Origin: Aerosticca soli
Lineage (GTDB): Bacteria; Pseudomonadota; Gammaproteobacteria; Xanthomonadales; Rhodanobacteraceae
Length of the DNA stretch: 64,000 nucleotides
Direction of reading: 5' to 3'
NCBI RefSeq assembly: GCF_003967035.1
Contig: NZ_AP018560.1
Coordinates: 1,325,001 to 1,389,000 of the forward strand
A program made the translations under genes and the position numbers. Below the pieces are notes generated by a model. It made no database searches, was not told the DNA's origin, and worked only from the letters and a program-made list of their open reading frames with translations. Shown here in pieces: positions 1-8,768 of this stretch. The first letter of the stretch is position 1. Every line of letters starts with the position of its first letter.

Positions 1-490
1 CGACGAGGACGGCCAGGCGCTGCGTGCGGTGGTCGACCGGGTGCTGGCGGAGATCGGCGCCGGCGACATCCCGCAGCTGCTGGTGATGAACAAGATCGAT
101 CTCATCGCCGCGTCCGCCGCCGATGCCGTCGTGGGTGCGGTCGATGAGACCGCCGTCGAGCGCGCCCGGCCGCGGATCGAGCGCGACGCCGAAGGGCGGC
201 CGCGGGCGGTGTGGCTCTCGGCATCGACCGGCGCGGGATTGGAGCTGCTGCGTCAGGCCTTGGGTGAGCGCCTGGGCGGCGAGCGGGTGCGTTCCGAATT
301 GCAGCTGCCGCTCAGCGCCGGGCGTCTGCACGCTCGGCTCAAGGCCGTCGGGGCGATCGCCGAGGAGCGCGTGGACGCCCAGGGCTGGCGGCTCTCCATC
401 GATGCCCCGCGGACCGTGCTGCATGCCCTGGCCGGCGAGGCTGCGCCGATCCGCGCCCTGCTCGAGACGGCGCTACCCGAGACCGACTGA
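1..490 (+). CDS. hflX: GTPase HflX, C-terminal part (5' end outside window)
   Basis: This is the 3' end of a ribosome-associated GTPase; the frame is open from base 2 with no start inside the window. Visible are the G4 motif NKID (within LLVMNKIDLI) and the G5-like SAS (WLSASTGAGLELL), followed by the short HflX C-terminal domain (LPLSAGRLHARL and onward). HflX-family GTPases split stalled or heat-damaged 70S ribosomes. The gene ends at a TGA at 488-490 and is convergent with the end-joining operon. HflX is preferred over other Obg/Era-type GTPases because of the spacing and the C-terminal domain, but the N-terminal diagnostic domain is not visible. Confidence 0.85.
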   Translation, partial: DEDGQALRAVVDRVLAEIGAGDIPQLLVMNKIDLIAASAADAVVGAVDETAVERARPRIERDAEGRPRAVWLSASTGAGLELLRQALGERLGGERVRSELQLPLSAGRLHARLKAVGAIAEERVDAQGWRLSIDAPRTVLHALAGEAAPIRALLETALPETD

Positions 491-640
491 GCGCCCGCGC
501 CGGAAGGCAAGCCGACCCGCACGGGCCTCGTGCAGTAGAAGACGCCGATGGCCGTTGCGGTGATGACCTGCCGGGTACGCCGGGCGTCGTGGCTTCCGCG
601 GCATGGCGCGGTCGCGGACGGCCGTCCTGAGCCGCCGCCT
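491..640. other. Convergent intergenic region hflX / POL
   Basis: 150 bases between two convergent genes. No convincing ORF, hairpin with a T-run, or RNA gene is seen. Confidence 0.5.
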
Positions 641-1495
641 TCAGAGCGGCAGGCGTTGCGCCATGCGGTCGATGCCGTCCCACGGGTCCTTGCGCAGGCG
701 CTTGGCACGCTGGCGCGCGCTGGAAAGGTCGAAGGCATCGGCGCGATCGATGCGGCCGAGTTCGTCCCAGCGCAGCGGCATGGCCACGGGCGCGCCGGCC
801 CGTGCGCGCAGCGACCAGGAGGTGACGCTGGTGGCACCACGCGCATTGCGCAGCCAGTCGATGAAGATGAGCCCCTCGCGGCGCGCCTTGCTCATGGTGG
901 CGATGTAAGTCCCGGGCGCCTGCGCCACCATGGCGCGGGCAAAACTTTCGCAAAAGTGGCGGGCTTCCTCCCAGCCATGCTCGCGGGCGATCGGCACCAC
1001 CACGTGCAGGCCCTTGCCACCGGAGAGCCGCACGAAGCTCTGTAGCCCGATTTGCCTGAGCCGGTCGCGGACCGTGCGGGCGGCATCGATGATCTGCGGC
1101 CAGGCGATACCGGGGGCCGGATCGAGATCGAACACCAGCCGGTCCGGCGTTTCCGGATCGTCGATGCGTGCGCCCCAGGGGTGGAACTCGACGGCATTCA
1201 TCTGCACCAGTTCCAGCACGCCGTCCAGCGAGTCGACGTAGAGGTAATCCTCGGTGCCGCTCTTCTGCTGCAGCGCGATGGCGTGCACGTGCCTGCCGAG
1301 GGCGGCGGCATGGTGCTTCTGGAAGAAGCATTCGCCGTCGGCGCCGTCCGGACAGCGCACCAGCGACAGCGGCCGCCGGACGAGCTCGGGCAGCATCCAG
1401 CGCGCGACGTCGCGGTAATAGGCGGCGACGTCGGCCTTGGTGTAGGGGCTGCCGGCGAACATGCGCCGGTCGGGATGGGTGATGTGCGTGGACAT
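641..1495 (-). CDS. LigD polymerase/primase (POL) domain as a separate ORF
   Basis: A 284-residue archaeo-eukaryotic-primase-type polymerase domain, normally the C-terminal third of LigD. In non-homologous end joining it adds nucleotides, often ribonucleotides, at broken ends before ligation. The catalytic DxD is at about D123/D125 (VFDLDPAPG); the family signatures EFHPWG (about 103-108) and LSGGKGLH (about 157-164) are intact. It lies in the same reading frame as the upstream PE-LIG ORF. The only separation is one TGA (1505-1507) and three codons, so a read-through product would be a standard PE-LIG-POL LigD. TGAGG overlaps that stop and places GAGG about 7 bases before this ATG, so termination-reinitiation is plausible. 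Its N-terminus (THPDR) is the usual LIG-POL linker of fused LigD. Confidence 0.9.
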   Translation of the reverse strand: MSTHITHPDRRMFAGSPYTKADVAAYYRDVARWMLPELVRRPLSLVRCPDGADGECFFQKHHAAALGRHVHAIALQQKSGTEDYLYVDSLDGVLELVQMNAVEFHPWGARIDDPETPDRLVFDLDPAPGIAWPQIIDAARTVRDRLRQIGLQSFVRLSGGKGLHVVVPIAREHGWEEARHFCESFARAMVAQAPGTYIATMSKARREGLIFIDWLRNARGATSVTSWSLRARAGAPVAMPLRWDELGRIDRADAFDLSSARQRAKRLRKDPWDGIDRMAQRLPL

Positions 1496-1504
1496 GGCCG
1501 GGCC

Positions 1505-3133
1505 TCAGCCGATTTCCTCGGGGGGTTCGAGCTGGTCGGCGGGTTTGTCCTCGCGCAGGCGCAGAAAGCTCGCCTGGCGCAGCAGCCGGTCGCGCGTCCA
1601 GCCGCGGAAGTCCACCTCCGCCACCAGGCGCGGGGTCACCCATTGCACGCTGCGCGTCGGGAAGGGCAGCTTGGCCGGCAGCGCGACCGTCGGCGTCTTG
1701 CGCGCGAGCGCCTCGAGCCGGCGCTGCAGGCTGTCGAGCGTGGCCTGGTCGAAGCCGGTGCCGACCCGGCCGACATAGCGCCAGCCGCCTTTCTCGTCAC
1801 GCGCGGCCAGCAGCAGCGAGCCGAAACCGGTGCGCGAGCCCTTCGGCGGCGTGTAGCCGACGATGACGAATTCGTCGGTGTGCGCGTGTTTGGCCTTGAG
1901 CCAGTCGCCACTGCGGCCGCTGCGGTAGGTGCTGTCGATGCGTTTGCTGACCACCCCTTCCAGGCCCTGCCGGCGGGTTTCGGCAAACAGCTCCTGGCCA
2001 TGGCCGACGAGGTGCTCGCTGTAGCCGAGAGGCCCTTCGCCGGCGGCTGCGACAAGCTCGGCCAGGAGGCGCTTGCGCTCGTGCAACGGGCAGCCCCGCA
2101 GGTCCATGCCGGCCAGTCCCGGCAGGTCGAACAGCATGTAGCGCAGATCGGCTGTGGCGCGCTGTTCGATGGCGTGCTGCAGGGCGGGAAAATCGCTGCG
2201 CCCCGCATCGTCCAAGGCGACCAGCTCGCCGTCCAGGCAGGCGTCGGCGACCGGCAGCGCCTCGATCGCGCGGGCGACTTCGGGAAAGGTGGCGGTCCAG
2301 TCGAGGTCAGCGCGCGAACGCAGCCTGGCCTTGCCGTTTTCGAGGTCGACCAGCAGGCGATAGCCGTCCCACTTGATCTCGTGCAGCCAGTCTTCGCCGC
2401 TCGGCGGGGCCGGCCGCAGCATGGTCAGCGCGGGAGCGAAACCGAACGGCATGCCCGCACGCGCGCCGGGCAGTGCTCGTGCGCTGGCCTGCCAATCGGT
2501 GGCGGTCGATTTGCGTGCGCGCTTGGTGGCGGCGCGGCGGGTCGGCGGAGCCGCTGCGGCGTGCTTGGCCGTGCGCTTCGTGGGGCGTTTCGCGGTCGAC
2601 TTGCGCTCGTCGGTAGCGTCCTCGTCGAGGAAGTCGTCCGCCTCCATGTCCGCGGCGTAGGCGTCGTCGTGCTTGATCAGCAGCCATTGCGGCTGGCGTC
2701 CACGCATGGCGGTGCGCACCAGCGCCCATTCGCCGTGCAGTTTTTCGCCATCGAGGGTGAAGACCAGCTTGCCCTCGGCCAGCTGCCGGTGCGGATCGCC
2801 TTCGCAATGCCAGGTGCCGTGGTCGAAGATCGCCACGTGACCGGCGCCGTAATGGCCGGCCGGTATGTCGCCTTCGAAAGTGGCGTAGTCGAGGGGGTGA
2901 TCCTCCACCTGCACGGCCAGGCGTTTCTCGCCGGGCCGCAGCGAAGGCCCCTTCGGCACCGCCCAGCTCTTGAGCACGCCGTCCAGTTCCAGGCGGAAGT
3001 CGTAATGCCGGTGGCTGGCATGATGCAGCTGGATCACGAAGATCGGGTCGCGGTGCCGGCGCGCAGCCACCTTGCCCGCAGGTTCGGGCGTCTGGTCGAA
3101 ATGCCGCTTGCGCCGGTACTCGCGCAGGCTCAT
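1505..3133 (-). CDS. ligD: DNA ligase D, phosphoesterase + ATP-dependent ligase (lacks POL)
   Basis: 542 residues. The N-terminal 3'-phosphoesterase domain (about 1-160) carries the HYDFRLELDG block at 43-52. A long K/R/T/A-rich linker (about 178-212) follows, then the adenylation domain with catalytic lysine in HEIKWDGYR (K254), and an OB fold with the usual C-terminal basic segment. It seals double-strand breaks together with Ku. The start ATG overlaps the ku stop as ATGA (3130-3133), so the two are translationally coupled. Pseudomonas LigD is a single PE-LIG-POL chain of about 840 residues; here the chain ends after LIG with ...PPEEIG and TGA, and POL follows in frame. This may be a natural split, a recent nonsense mutation or a sequencing error. 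Confidence 0.93.
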   Translation of the reverse strand: MSLREYRRKRHFDQTPEPAGKVAARRHRDPIFVIQLHHASHRHYDFRLELDGVLKSWAVPKGPSLRPGEKRLAVQVEDHPLDYATFEGDIPAGHYGAGHVAIFDHGTWHCEGDPHRQLAEGKLVFTLDGEKLHGEWALVRTAMRGRQPQWLLIKHDDAYAADMEADDFLDEDATDERKSTAKRPTKRTAKHAAAAPPTRRAATKRARKSTATDWQASARALPGARAGMPFGFAPALTMLRPAPPSGEDWLHEIKWDGYRLLVDLENGKARLRSRADLDWTATFPEVARAIEALPVADACLDGELVALDDAGRSDFPALQHAIEQRATADLRYMLFDLPGLAGMDLRGCPLHERKRLLAELVAAAGEGPLGYSEHLVGHGQELFAETRRQGLEGVVSKRIDSTYRSGRSGDWLKAKHAHTDEFVIVGYTPPKGSRTGFGSLLLAARDEKGGWRYVGRVGTGFDQATLDSLQRRLEALARKTPTVALPAKLPFPTRSVQWVTPRLVAEVDFRGWTRDRLLRQASFLRLREDKPADQLEPPEEIG

Positions 3134-4050
3134 CGCTTGCTCCGCGAGCCGGCCCGCCGGCCCGGAGTGGCTTTGGTCGGGCTGCGCGCGGCTCGCTTGG
3201 CGGGCGCCTTGGCCGCGCTCTTGGCGGCGCGCTTGGCCGGCGCGACCGGTCCCTTCTCGGCGAGGCTGCGCTTGAGCAGCGAGACGAAGTCGACCACGTT
3301 GGTGCTGGCGTGCTCGGGCGTGGGCGGCGTTTCCTCGGCCAGCGCGGTCTTGGCGCCGCTCGCCTTCATCTTCTTCTCGATCACGGCGCGCAGGCGGTCA
3401 CGGAACTCGTCCTGGTAGGACTCCGGCTGCCAGGGACCGCTCATCGAGGCGACCAGCTGGGCCGCCATGTCCAGCTCGCGTGCGCTCACTCGGTAGTCTT
3501 CCGGCTTGCCGGTGGGCAGCGGGTATTCGGCCGGATCGATCACCTCCTGCGGATAGCGCAGCAGCATCAGCAGCAACGCGTCGCCCTGCGGCATCACCGC
3601 GGCTAAATGCTCGCGGGTGCGGATCACCACCCGTGCGATGCCGACCTTGCCGGTCTTCTTCAGCGTCTCGCGCAGCAGCACGTAGCCTTTTTCGGCCTTC
3701 CGGGCCGGCACCAGCACGTAGGGCTTGTCGAAATAGTTGGGCGGGATGGCGCCGGCATCGACGAAGCGCTCCACTTCCACGGTCTCGTGGCTTTCCGGGG
3801 CGGCGGCGCGCAGGTCGTCCTCTTCCAGCACCACGTAGTTGCCCTTGCTGTATTCGAACGCCTTGACGATGTCCTTCCAGGGCACCTCGTCGCCGGTCTC
3901 GGTGTTGACCCGCTCGTAGCGGATCGGCTTGCGGTCGCGGGCGTCGAGCAGACGGAAATGCAGGTCGACCCGGCGCTCGCCCGGCATGAGCGCGACCGGC
4001 AGGTTGAGCAGGCCGAAGGAGAGAATGCCGTTCCACAGAGGGCGGGCCAT
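3130..4050 (-). CDS. ku: Non-homologous end-joining protein Ku
   Basis: 306 residues, typical for bacterial Ku. The homodimer threads onto DNA ends and recruits LigD. The N-terminus MARPLWNGILSFGLLNLPV and the central beta-barrel core (YEYSKGNYV-like block, then YFDKPYVLVP) are characteristic. A lysine/alanine/arginine-rich tail (about 265-306) follows the minimal Ku core; in other bacteria such tails bind DNA and modulate end threading. It is first in the operon ku-ligD-POL, with a 4-base stop/start overlap to ligD. The POL frame next door supports a complete end-joining pathway rather than a phage Gam/Mu-Ku protein. Confidence 0.95.
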   Translation of the reverse strand: MARPLWNGILSFGLLNLPVALMPGERRVDLHFRLLDARDRKPIRYERVNTETGDEVPWKDIVKAFEYSKGNYVVLEEDDLRAAAPESHETVEVERFVDAGAIPPNYFDKPYVLVPARKAEKGYVLLRETLKKTGKVGIARVVIRTREHLAAVMPQGDALLLMLLRYPQEVIDPAEYPLPTGKPEDYRVSARELDMAAQLVASMSGPWQPESYQDEFRDRLRAVIEKKMKASGAKTALAEETPPTPEHASTNVVDFVSLLKRSLAEKGPVAPAKRAAKSAAKAPAKRAARSPTKATPGRRAGSRSKR

Positions 4051-4123
4051 GGGATCGTCGGGCTCCGTGCAGGCGGGATGGCCAAGAGCCTAGCGCAGCG
4101 CCGGGTGAGTCGGCGGTGAAGCG

Positions 4124-5557
4124 TCAGACATCCTCGCGGATCACCATCAGGCGAAGCTCGGTCATGTCCTCGATGGCGCAGCGCACGCCCTCGCGGCCCA
4201 GGCCCGAGCGCTTGACGCCGCCGTAGGGCATGTTGTCGACGCGGAAGCTGGGCACGTCGTTGACGATCACGCCGCCTTGTTCTAGTTCATTCCAGGCACG
4301 CAGGGCATGACCGAGCCGGTCGGTGAAGATGCCGGCCTGCAGGCCGTAGTCGGAATCGTTGACCTTGGCGAAGGCCTCGTCGATGGCATCGAAGGGCTCG
4401 AGCAATGCGAATGGACCGAACACTTCCAGCCGGTTGACCTTGGCCGTGCGCGGCACGTCCTCCATCAGCGTGGCTTCCAGCATGTTGCCGCGGCGGTTGC
4501 CGCCACACAGCAGCCTGGCGCCGGCCGCGCGCGCTTCCTCGATCCAGCCGTGCAGCCGCTCGGCGGCGGCCTCGTCGATCATCGGGCCGAGGAAGGTATC
4601 CGGTTGTTTGGGATCACCGGCCTTGAGCGCGCGGGTGGCGGCGACCAGCCGTTCGCGCAGCGGCGCGTAGACATCGCGATGGGCGTAGATGCGCTGCACG
4701 CTGATGCAGCTTTGCCCGGACTGGTAGAACGCGCCGAACACCAGCCGCTGGACGATGCGGTCGAGCTTGGGGCCTTGATCGGCATCGATGATGCAGGCGG
4801 CATTGCCGCCCAGCTCCAGCGTCACCTTCTTGCGTCCGGCGCGCTGTTTCAGTTCCCAGCCGACCTGGCCGCCGGTGAAGGAGAGCAGCTTGAAGCGTTC
4901 GTCCTCGACCAGCGGCGCGGCGTGCGCGCCTTCCAGCGGCAAGATCGAGAAAGCGCCCTCGGGCAGGTCGGTCTCGGCGAGGATTTCCCCGATCAGCAAC
5001 GCGCCGAGCGGGGTTTTCTCCGACGGCTTCAGCACGAACGGACAACCGGCCGCGATCGCCGGCGCCACCTTGTGCGCGACCAGGTTGAGCGGAAAGTTGA
5101 ACGGCGTGATGAAGGCCAGCGGACCGAGCGGCACGCGCTGCGTGTAGCCGCGATAGCCATCCAGCCGCGCGGCGATTTCCAGATTGAGCGTTTCGCCGTT
5201 GATACGCACCGCTTCCTCAGCGGCGATGCGGAAGGTCTCGATCAGCCGGGTGACTTCGCCGGCGGCATCCTTGATCGGCTTGCCGGCCTCGATGCACAGC
5301 GCCATGGCCAACTCGTCGCGCCGCTCGTCGAAGCGTTGCACGCAATGCTGCAGCACCGCCTGGCGGGCCCAGGGCTTGAACGCGCGCATCGGTGCGCATG
5401 CCTTCGCGGCGGCGGCGATCGCCCGTTCGATCGCGGCCTGGTCGGGCACCGCCACGCGGCACGTCACCTCGCCGGCATACTTGTCGCGCACGTCGAGCCA
5501 GGCGTCGCCTTGCCAGGGGCGGTTGGCGATGTAGCACGGGCGCGTGGCGGCGGACAT
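4124..5557 (-). CDS. NAD(P)-dependent aldehyde dehydrogenase
   Basis: 477 residues from the ATG at 5557, preferred over an upstream GTG (5575) because a GAG-type ribosome site precedes it. It is a classical ALDH-superfamily enzyme oxidising an aldehyde to the acid. Visible are TPFNFP with N154, the glutamate in LELGGNA (E248) and the catalytic cysteine in SGQSCISV (C284). The overall pattern resembles the lactaldehyde/phosphonoacetaldehyde-type ALDH group, but the substrate cannot be read from sequence. It lies 27 bases downstream of the metallo-hydrolase gene on the same strand, so the pair is probably cotranscribed. Confidence 0.88.
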   Translation of the reverse strand: MSAATRPCYIANRPWQGDAWLDVRDKYAGEVTCRVAVPDQAAIERAIAAAAKACAPMRAFKPWARQAVLQHCVQRFDERRDELAMALCIEAGKPIKDAAGEVTRLIETFRIAAEEAVRINGETLNLEIAARLDGYRGYTQRVPLGPLAFITPFNFPLNLVAHKVAPAIAAGCPFVLKPSEKTPLGALLIGEILAETDLPEGAFSILPLEGAHAAPLVEDERFKLLSFTGGQVGWELKQRAGRKKVTLELGGNAACIIDADQGPKLDRIVQRLVFGAFYQSGQSCISVQRIYAHRDVYAPLRERLVAATRALKAGDPKQPDTFLGPMIDEAAAERLHGWIEEARAAGARLLCGGNRRGNMLEATLMEDVPRTAKVNRLEVFGPFALLEPFDAIDEAFAKVNDSDYGLQAGIFTDRLGHALRAWNELEQGGVIVNDVPSFRVDNMPYGGVKRSGLGREGVRCAIEDMTELRLMVIREDV

Positions 5558-5584
5558 GGCAGGTCGCTCTTTCACCGGAAAACT

Positions 5585-6550
5585 TCAGTGTGCGGCGCGG
5601 CGCGTGGCGTCGGCGTGAGCGCGCCGCTGCTGGTCGAGCCAGACTTCGAGGCCCTGTGCGTTGAGCTCGATGTCCATGTTGAGCATCTCGCGCAGGCGCT
5701 TGCGGCCGCCGTGCCAGCCATGCGCGCTGGCGCGGCCTGCGTAGAGATCGGCCAGCGCCTCGCACAGCCATGCGTGGCGGTCGCTCTTGCCGGCGGCGGC
5801 CTGGGCGAAGGCGACCATGGCATCGATCTGCTCGTGCAGGTCGGCGGCCAGTCGCTCGATGTCGCCCACCGGACCGAAATGGGTGAGGTACATCCGGTCT
5901 GGCTTGAGCGCCACCAGACGGTCGATCGAATCGTGCAGCGCCTGGGGGTCGAATTGCACCGGCGTGGTGGTGGGCAGGATGAAAGGCCCGCGGTCGGTAT
6001 CGAGTTCGCGGTAGGAAAGCCCGAAGGTGTCGCCGGTGAAGCAAGCCCGGGCCCGTTCGTCATGGATGGCCATGTGGTGCTTGGCGTGTCCGGGCGTATA
6101 CAGGCATTGCAGGCGCCGTCCGGCCAGTTCCAGACATTGGCCGTCCGCGGCTTCCCGTACGCGCTCGGCCGGCACCGGCCGCAGGTGGCCGTAGTCGCGG
6201 CGCATGACTTCCTCGCCGTACACCTGGCTCGCGCCGGCCCACAGCTGCGAGGGATCGATCATGTGCCGTGCGCCGCGCGGATGCACCACCAGCGTGGCCT
6301 TGGGCAGCTGCGCCAGCAGCTCGCCGGCGCCGCCGGCATGGTCCAGATGCACGTGGGTGAGGATGAGGTAGTCGACCTGCGCGGGTTCCAGCCCCGCCTC
6401 GGCCAGCGCGGCGAGCAGCCGCGGCACGCTGTGGACGGTGCCAGAGTCAATGAACGCGCCGTGGCCGGCTTCGACGATCAGATAGGCGGCATCGAAACCG
6501 GGGCGCACGAAACCGGTGTCGATGGTATGGATGCCGTGGGGAGTGGACAT
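5585..6550 (-). CDS. Metallo-beta-lactamase-fold hydrolase
   Basis: 321 residues. The metal-binding HxHxDH motif is present as THVHLDH (residues 66-71), followed by the downstream histidine in TPGHAKHH and an aspartate in FTGDTFG. This is a di-metal hydrolase fold; members include glyoxalase II and thioesterase-like enzymes. The long C-terminal helical part (after about residue 220) is characteristic of a subfamily without an established substrate. Only 27 bases separate it from the aldehyde dehydrogenase, which suggests a joint aldehyde or thioester detoxification step; that link is inference. Confidence 0.85.
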   Translation of the reverse strand: MSTPHGIHTIDTGFVRPGFDAAYLIVEAGHGAFIDSGTVHSVPRLLAALAEAGLEPAQVDYLILTHVHLDHAGGAGELLAQLPKATLVVHPRGARHMIDPSQLWAGASQVYGEEVMRRDYGHLRPVPAERVREAADGQCLELAGRRLQCLYTPGHAKHHMAIHDERARACFTGDTFGLSYRELDTDRGPFILPTTTPVQFDPQALHDSIDRLVALKPDRMYLTHFGPVGDIERLAADLHEQIDAMVAFAQAAAGKSDRHAWLCEALADLYAGRASAHGWHGGRKRLREMLNMDIELNAQGLEVWLDQQRRAHADATRRAAH

Positions 6551-6770
6551 GCCGTTCTCGTTGCGGGCTGACGATGAAGCGCGAGCCTAGCAAGGCCGAA
6601 GTCGCAGCGGCATCTCCACCTTGGTCGAGCCGTGTCTCAGGCGCGGCGATGCCGAGCTTTCGATGTGTGGCGATGGCCTTGGAGGCCGGCGGCAGGGCGC
6701 CTGCCGCCGTCTGGGTGCTGACGTCAATACCGGTCGACCTGCTTGCCGCGCGGTCGCCGGAGCCGTGGAC
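6551..6770. other. Intergenic region between MBL hydrolase and ALDH7 gene
   Basis: 220 bases between two minus-strand genes. It should hold the promoter of the MBL-ALDH pair. No clear operator, terminator with T-run or ORF is visible. Confidence 0.4.
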
Positions 6771-8306
6771 TCACAGATCGAACTTGATGCCCTGCGCCAG
6801 TGGCAGCGCGTCGGAGTAGTTGATGGTGTTGGTCTGCCGGCGCATGTAGGCCTTCCAGGCGTCGGAGCCGGATTCGCGGCCGCCGCCGGTCTCCTTCTCG
6901 CCGCCGAAGGCGCCGCCGATCTCGGCGCCGGAGGTGCCGATGTTGACGTTGGCGATGCCGCAGTCGCTGCCGGTGGCGGAGAGGAAACGCTCGGCGGCCT
7001 TCAGGTTCTGCGTGAAGATCGCCGAGGACAGGCCCTGCGGCACCGCGTTCTGCATCGCGATCGACTCATCCAGCGTGTGGAACGGCATCACGTAGAGGAT
7101 CGGCGCGAAGGTTTCCGTCTGCACCACCGGATGCGTATGGTCGAGACCGGCGATGATGGTCGGCTGCACGAAGAAACCCTTGCGATCGTCGAGTACCTTG
7201 CCGCCGGTCAGCACCTTGCCGCCGGCCGCCGTGGCCTGCGCGATCGCCGCGCGATAGGCCTCGACCGCGGCGGCGCTGTTGAGCGGGCCCATCAGCGTGG
7301 CCGGGTCGGTGGGGTCGCCGATGCGGTTTTCCACCTGCTGGTAGGCGGCGACCAGCTTCTGCGTCACCTCGTCGAGGATCGAGGCGTGCACGATGAGCCG
7401 GCGCGTGGTCGTGCAGCGCTGGCCGGCGGTGCCGACCGCGCCGAACACGATCGCCGGGATGGCGAGCTTCAGGTCGGCGGTTTCGTCGAGGATGATCGCG
7501 TTGTTGCCGCCGAGTTCGAGCAGCGAGCGGCCCATGCGCCGGGCGACGCGCTCGCCGACCAGGCGGCCGACGCGGGTCGAGCCGGTGAAGCTGATCAGCG
7601 GGATGCGCGTATCGTCGACGAAGCGCTGCGCCAGGGTGTCGCCGGCGTCGTTGAACAGGAAGAAGAGGTCGGGGAAGCCGCCGTCCTTGAGCGCCTCGTT
7701 GCAGATCTTCAGCGCGGCGATGGCCGACAGCGGCGTCTTCGGCGAGGGCTTCCAGATGCTGATGTCGCCACACACCGCGGCGATGAAGGCGTTCCAGCTC
7801 CACACCGCGACCGGGAAGTTGAACGCGCTGATGATGCCGACGAGTCCGAGCGGGTGCCATTGCTCGTACATGCGGTGGCCGGGGCGTTCGGAATGCATGG
7901 TGTAGCCATAGAGCATGCGGCTCTGGCCGAGCGCGAGGTCGGCGACGTCGATCATCTCCTGCACCTCGCCGTCGCCCTCGGGCTTGATCTTGCCCATCTC
8001 CAGCGCCACCAGCGAGCCCAGCGCGCTCTTGTGCCGGCGCAGCGCCTCGCCGCACAGGCGGATCGCCTCGCCGCGCCGCGGGGCCGGCGTCGTGCGCCAG
8101 ACTTCGAAGGCCGCCTGCGCGCGCTCGAGGATGCGCTCGTAGTCCGCGGCGCTGGAGGCGTAGACGCGCGCGATCACCTCGCCGGTGGCCGGATTGACCG
8201 GCGCGAGTTCGCCGGCGTCGGTGGTGCGCGACCACTCGCCGTGGCCGAGATAGGTGCCCGACTGCACTTCGCCGAGGCCGAGCGCCTGCAGGATGGAATG
8301 CGACAT
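6771..8306 (-). CDS. ALDH7-family aldehyde dehydrogenase (aminoadipate-semialdehyde / piperideine-6-carboxylate type)
   Basis: 511 residues, matching the antiquitin (ALDH7) family in length and in signatures: the start block [24 protein letters not shown] (N163), LLELGGNNA (E264) and the catalytic cysteine GQRCTTTRR (C298). ALDH7 enzymes oxidise alpha-aminoadipic semialdehyde, in equilibrium with piperideine-6-carboxylate, in lysine degradation, and also other aldehydes produced by stress. No lysine-catabolic partner genes lie next to it, so the physiological substrate is uncertain. It stands alone, with more than 90 bases on both sides. Confidence 0.88.
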   Translation of the reverse strand: MSHSILQALGLGEVQSGTYLGHGEWSRTTDAGELAPVNPATGEVIARVYASSAADYERILERAQAAFEVWRTTPAPRRGEAIRLCGEALRRHKSALGSLVALEMGKIKPEGDGEVQEMIDVADLALGQSRMLYGYTMHSERPGHRMYEQWHPLGLVGIISAFNFPVAVWSWNAFIAAVCGDISIWKPSPKTPLSAIAALKICNEALKDGGFPDLFFLFNDAGDTLAQRFVDDTRIPLISFTGSTRVGRLVGERVARRMGRSLLELGGNNAIILDETADLKLAIPAIVFGAVGTAGQRCTTTRRLIVHASILDEVTQKLVAAYQQVENRIGDPTDPATLMGPLNSAAAVEAYRAAIAQATAAGGKVLTGGKVLDDRKGFFVQPTIIAGLDHTHPVVQTETFAPILYVMPFHTLDESIAMQNAVPQGLSSAIFTQNLKAAERFLSATGSDCGIANVNIGTSGAEIGGAFGGEKETGGGRESGSDAWKAYMRRQTNTINYSDALPLAQGIKFDL

Positions 8307-8397
8307 GGATGCTCCGAAGATTGGCTGGACGACTTGGGTAGGCGGCCGATTCTAGCAGTCGACCACATCGGTCCAGATGCCCGCGGCACTGGTGTTT

Positions 8398-8760
8398 CTA
8401 GAGGTTCTGGCCGATGCGCCACATCACGCCGGCCGGATCGGTCAGGGTGAAGTCGCGCATGCCCCAGGGGCGCTCTGCCGGCGGCGGCAGATGCGGGTTG
8501 CATGCCCGCACGGGCGCCGAAGCTAGCGCATGCGCGTACCAGTCGTCCACGTTCTCGACCAGGAGATGCATCCTGCATGTAGGCGCCTGCGTCGCGTCCG
8601 CGCTCTGTTGCAGCAGGAAGCTGGTATGGCCACGGTGCACGTAGGCCAGCTCGGGCGAACACCAGGGGATGGAAAAACCCAGTGCCGCGTAGAAAGCCAG
8701 CGATAGCTGCATGTCGAGGGCCGGCACGAAGGCCTTGATTTCCACCGTGGCGAGGTTCAT
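8398..8760 (-). CDS. VOC-family (glyoxalase/bleomycin-resistance-like) protein
   Basis: 120 residues, a single vicinal-oxygen-chelate domain built from two beta-alpha-beta-beta-beta modules. The N-terminus (VEIKAFVPALDMQLSLAFYAALGF) and the end (FTLTDPAGVMWRIGQNL) are typical. Such proteins dimerise to form metal-dependent lyases, dioxygenases or drug-binding proteins; the function here is unknown. The ATG at 8760 is used because upstream frame continuation lies inside the preceding gene. It starts 8 bases after the stop of the alpha/beta hydrolase and is probably cotranscribed with it. Confidence 0.8.
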   Translation of the reverse strand: MNLATVEIKAFVPALDMQLSLAFYAALGFSIPWCSPELAYVHRGHTSFLLQQSADATQAPTCRMHLLVENVDDWYAHALASAPVRACNPHLPPPAERPWGMRDFTLTDPAGVMWRIGQNL

Positions 8761-8768
8761 GGAAGGTC

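Noticed and set aside
1052-3418. Long open frame on the plus strand opposite ligD (788 codons)
   Set aside because: Antisense to clear LigD domains; GC-rich DNA leaves long non-coding frames open on the opposite strand. No recognisable domain.
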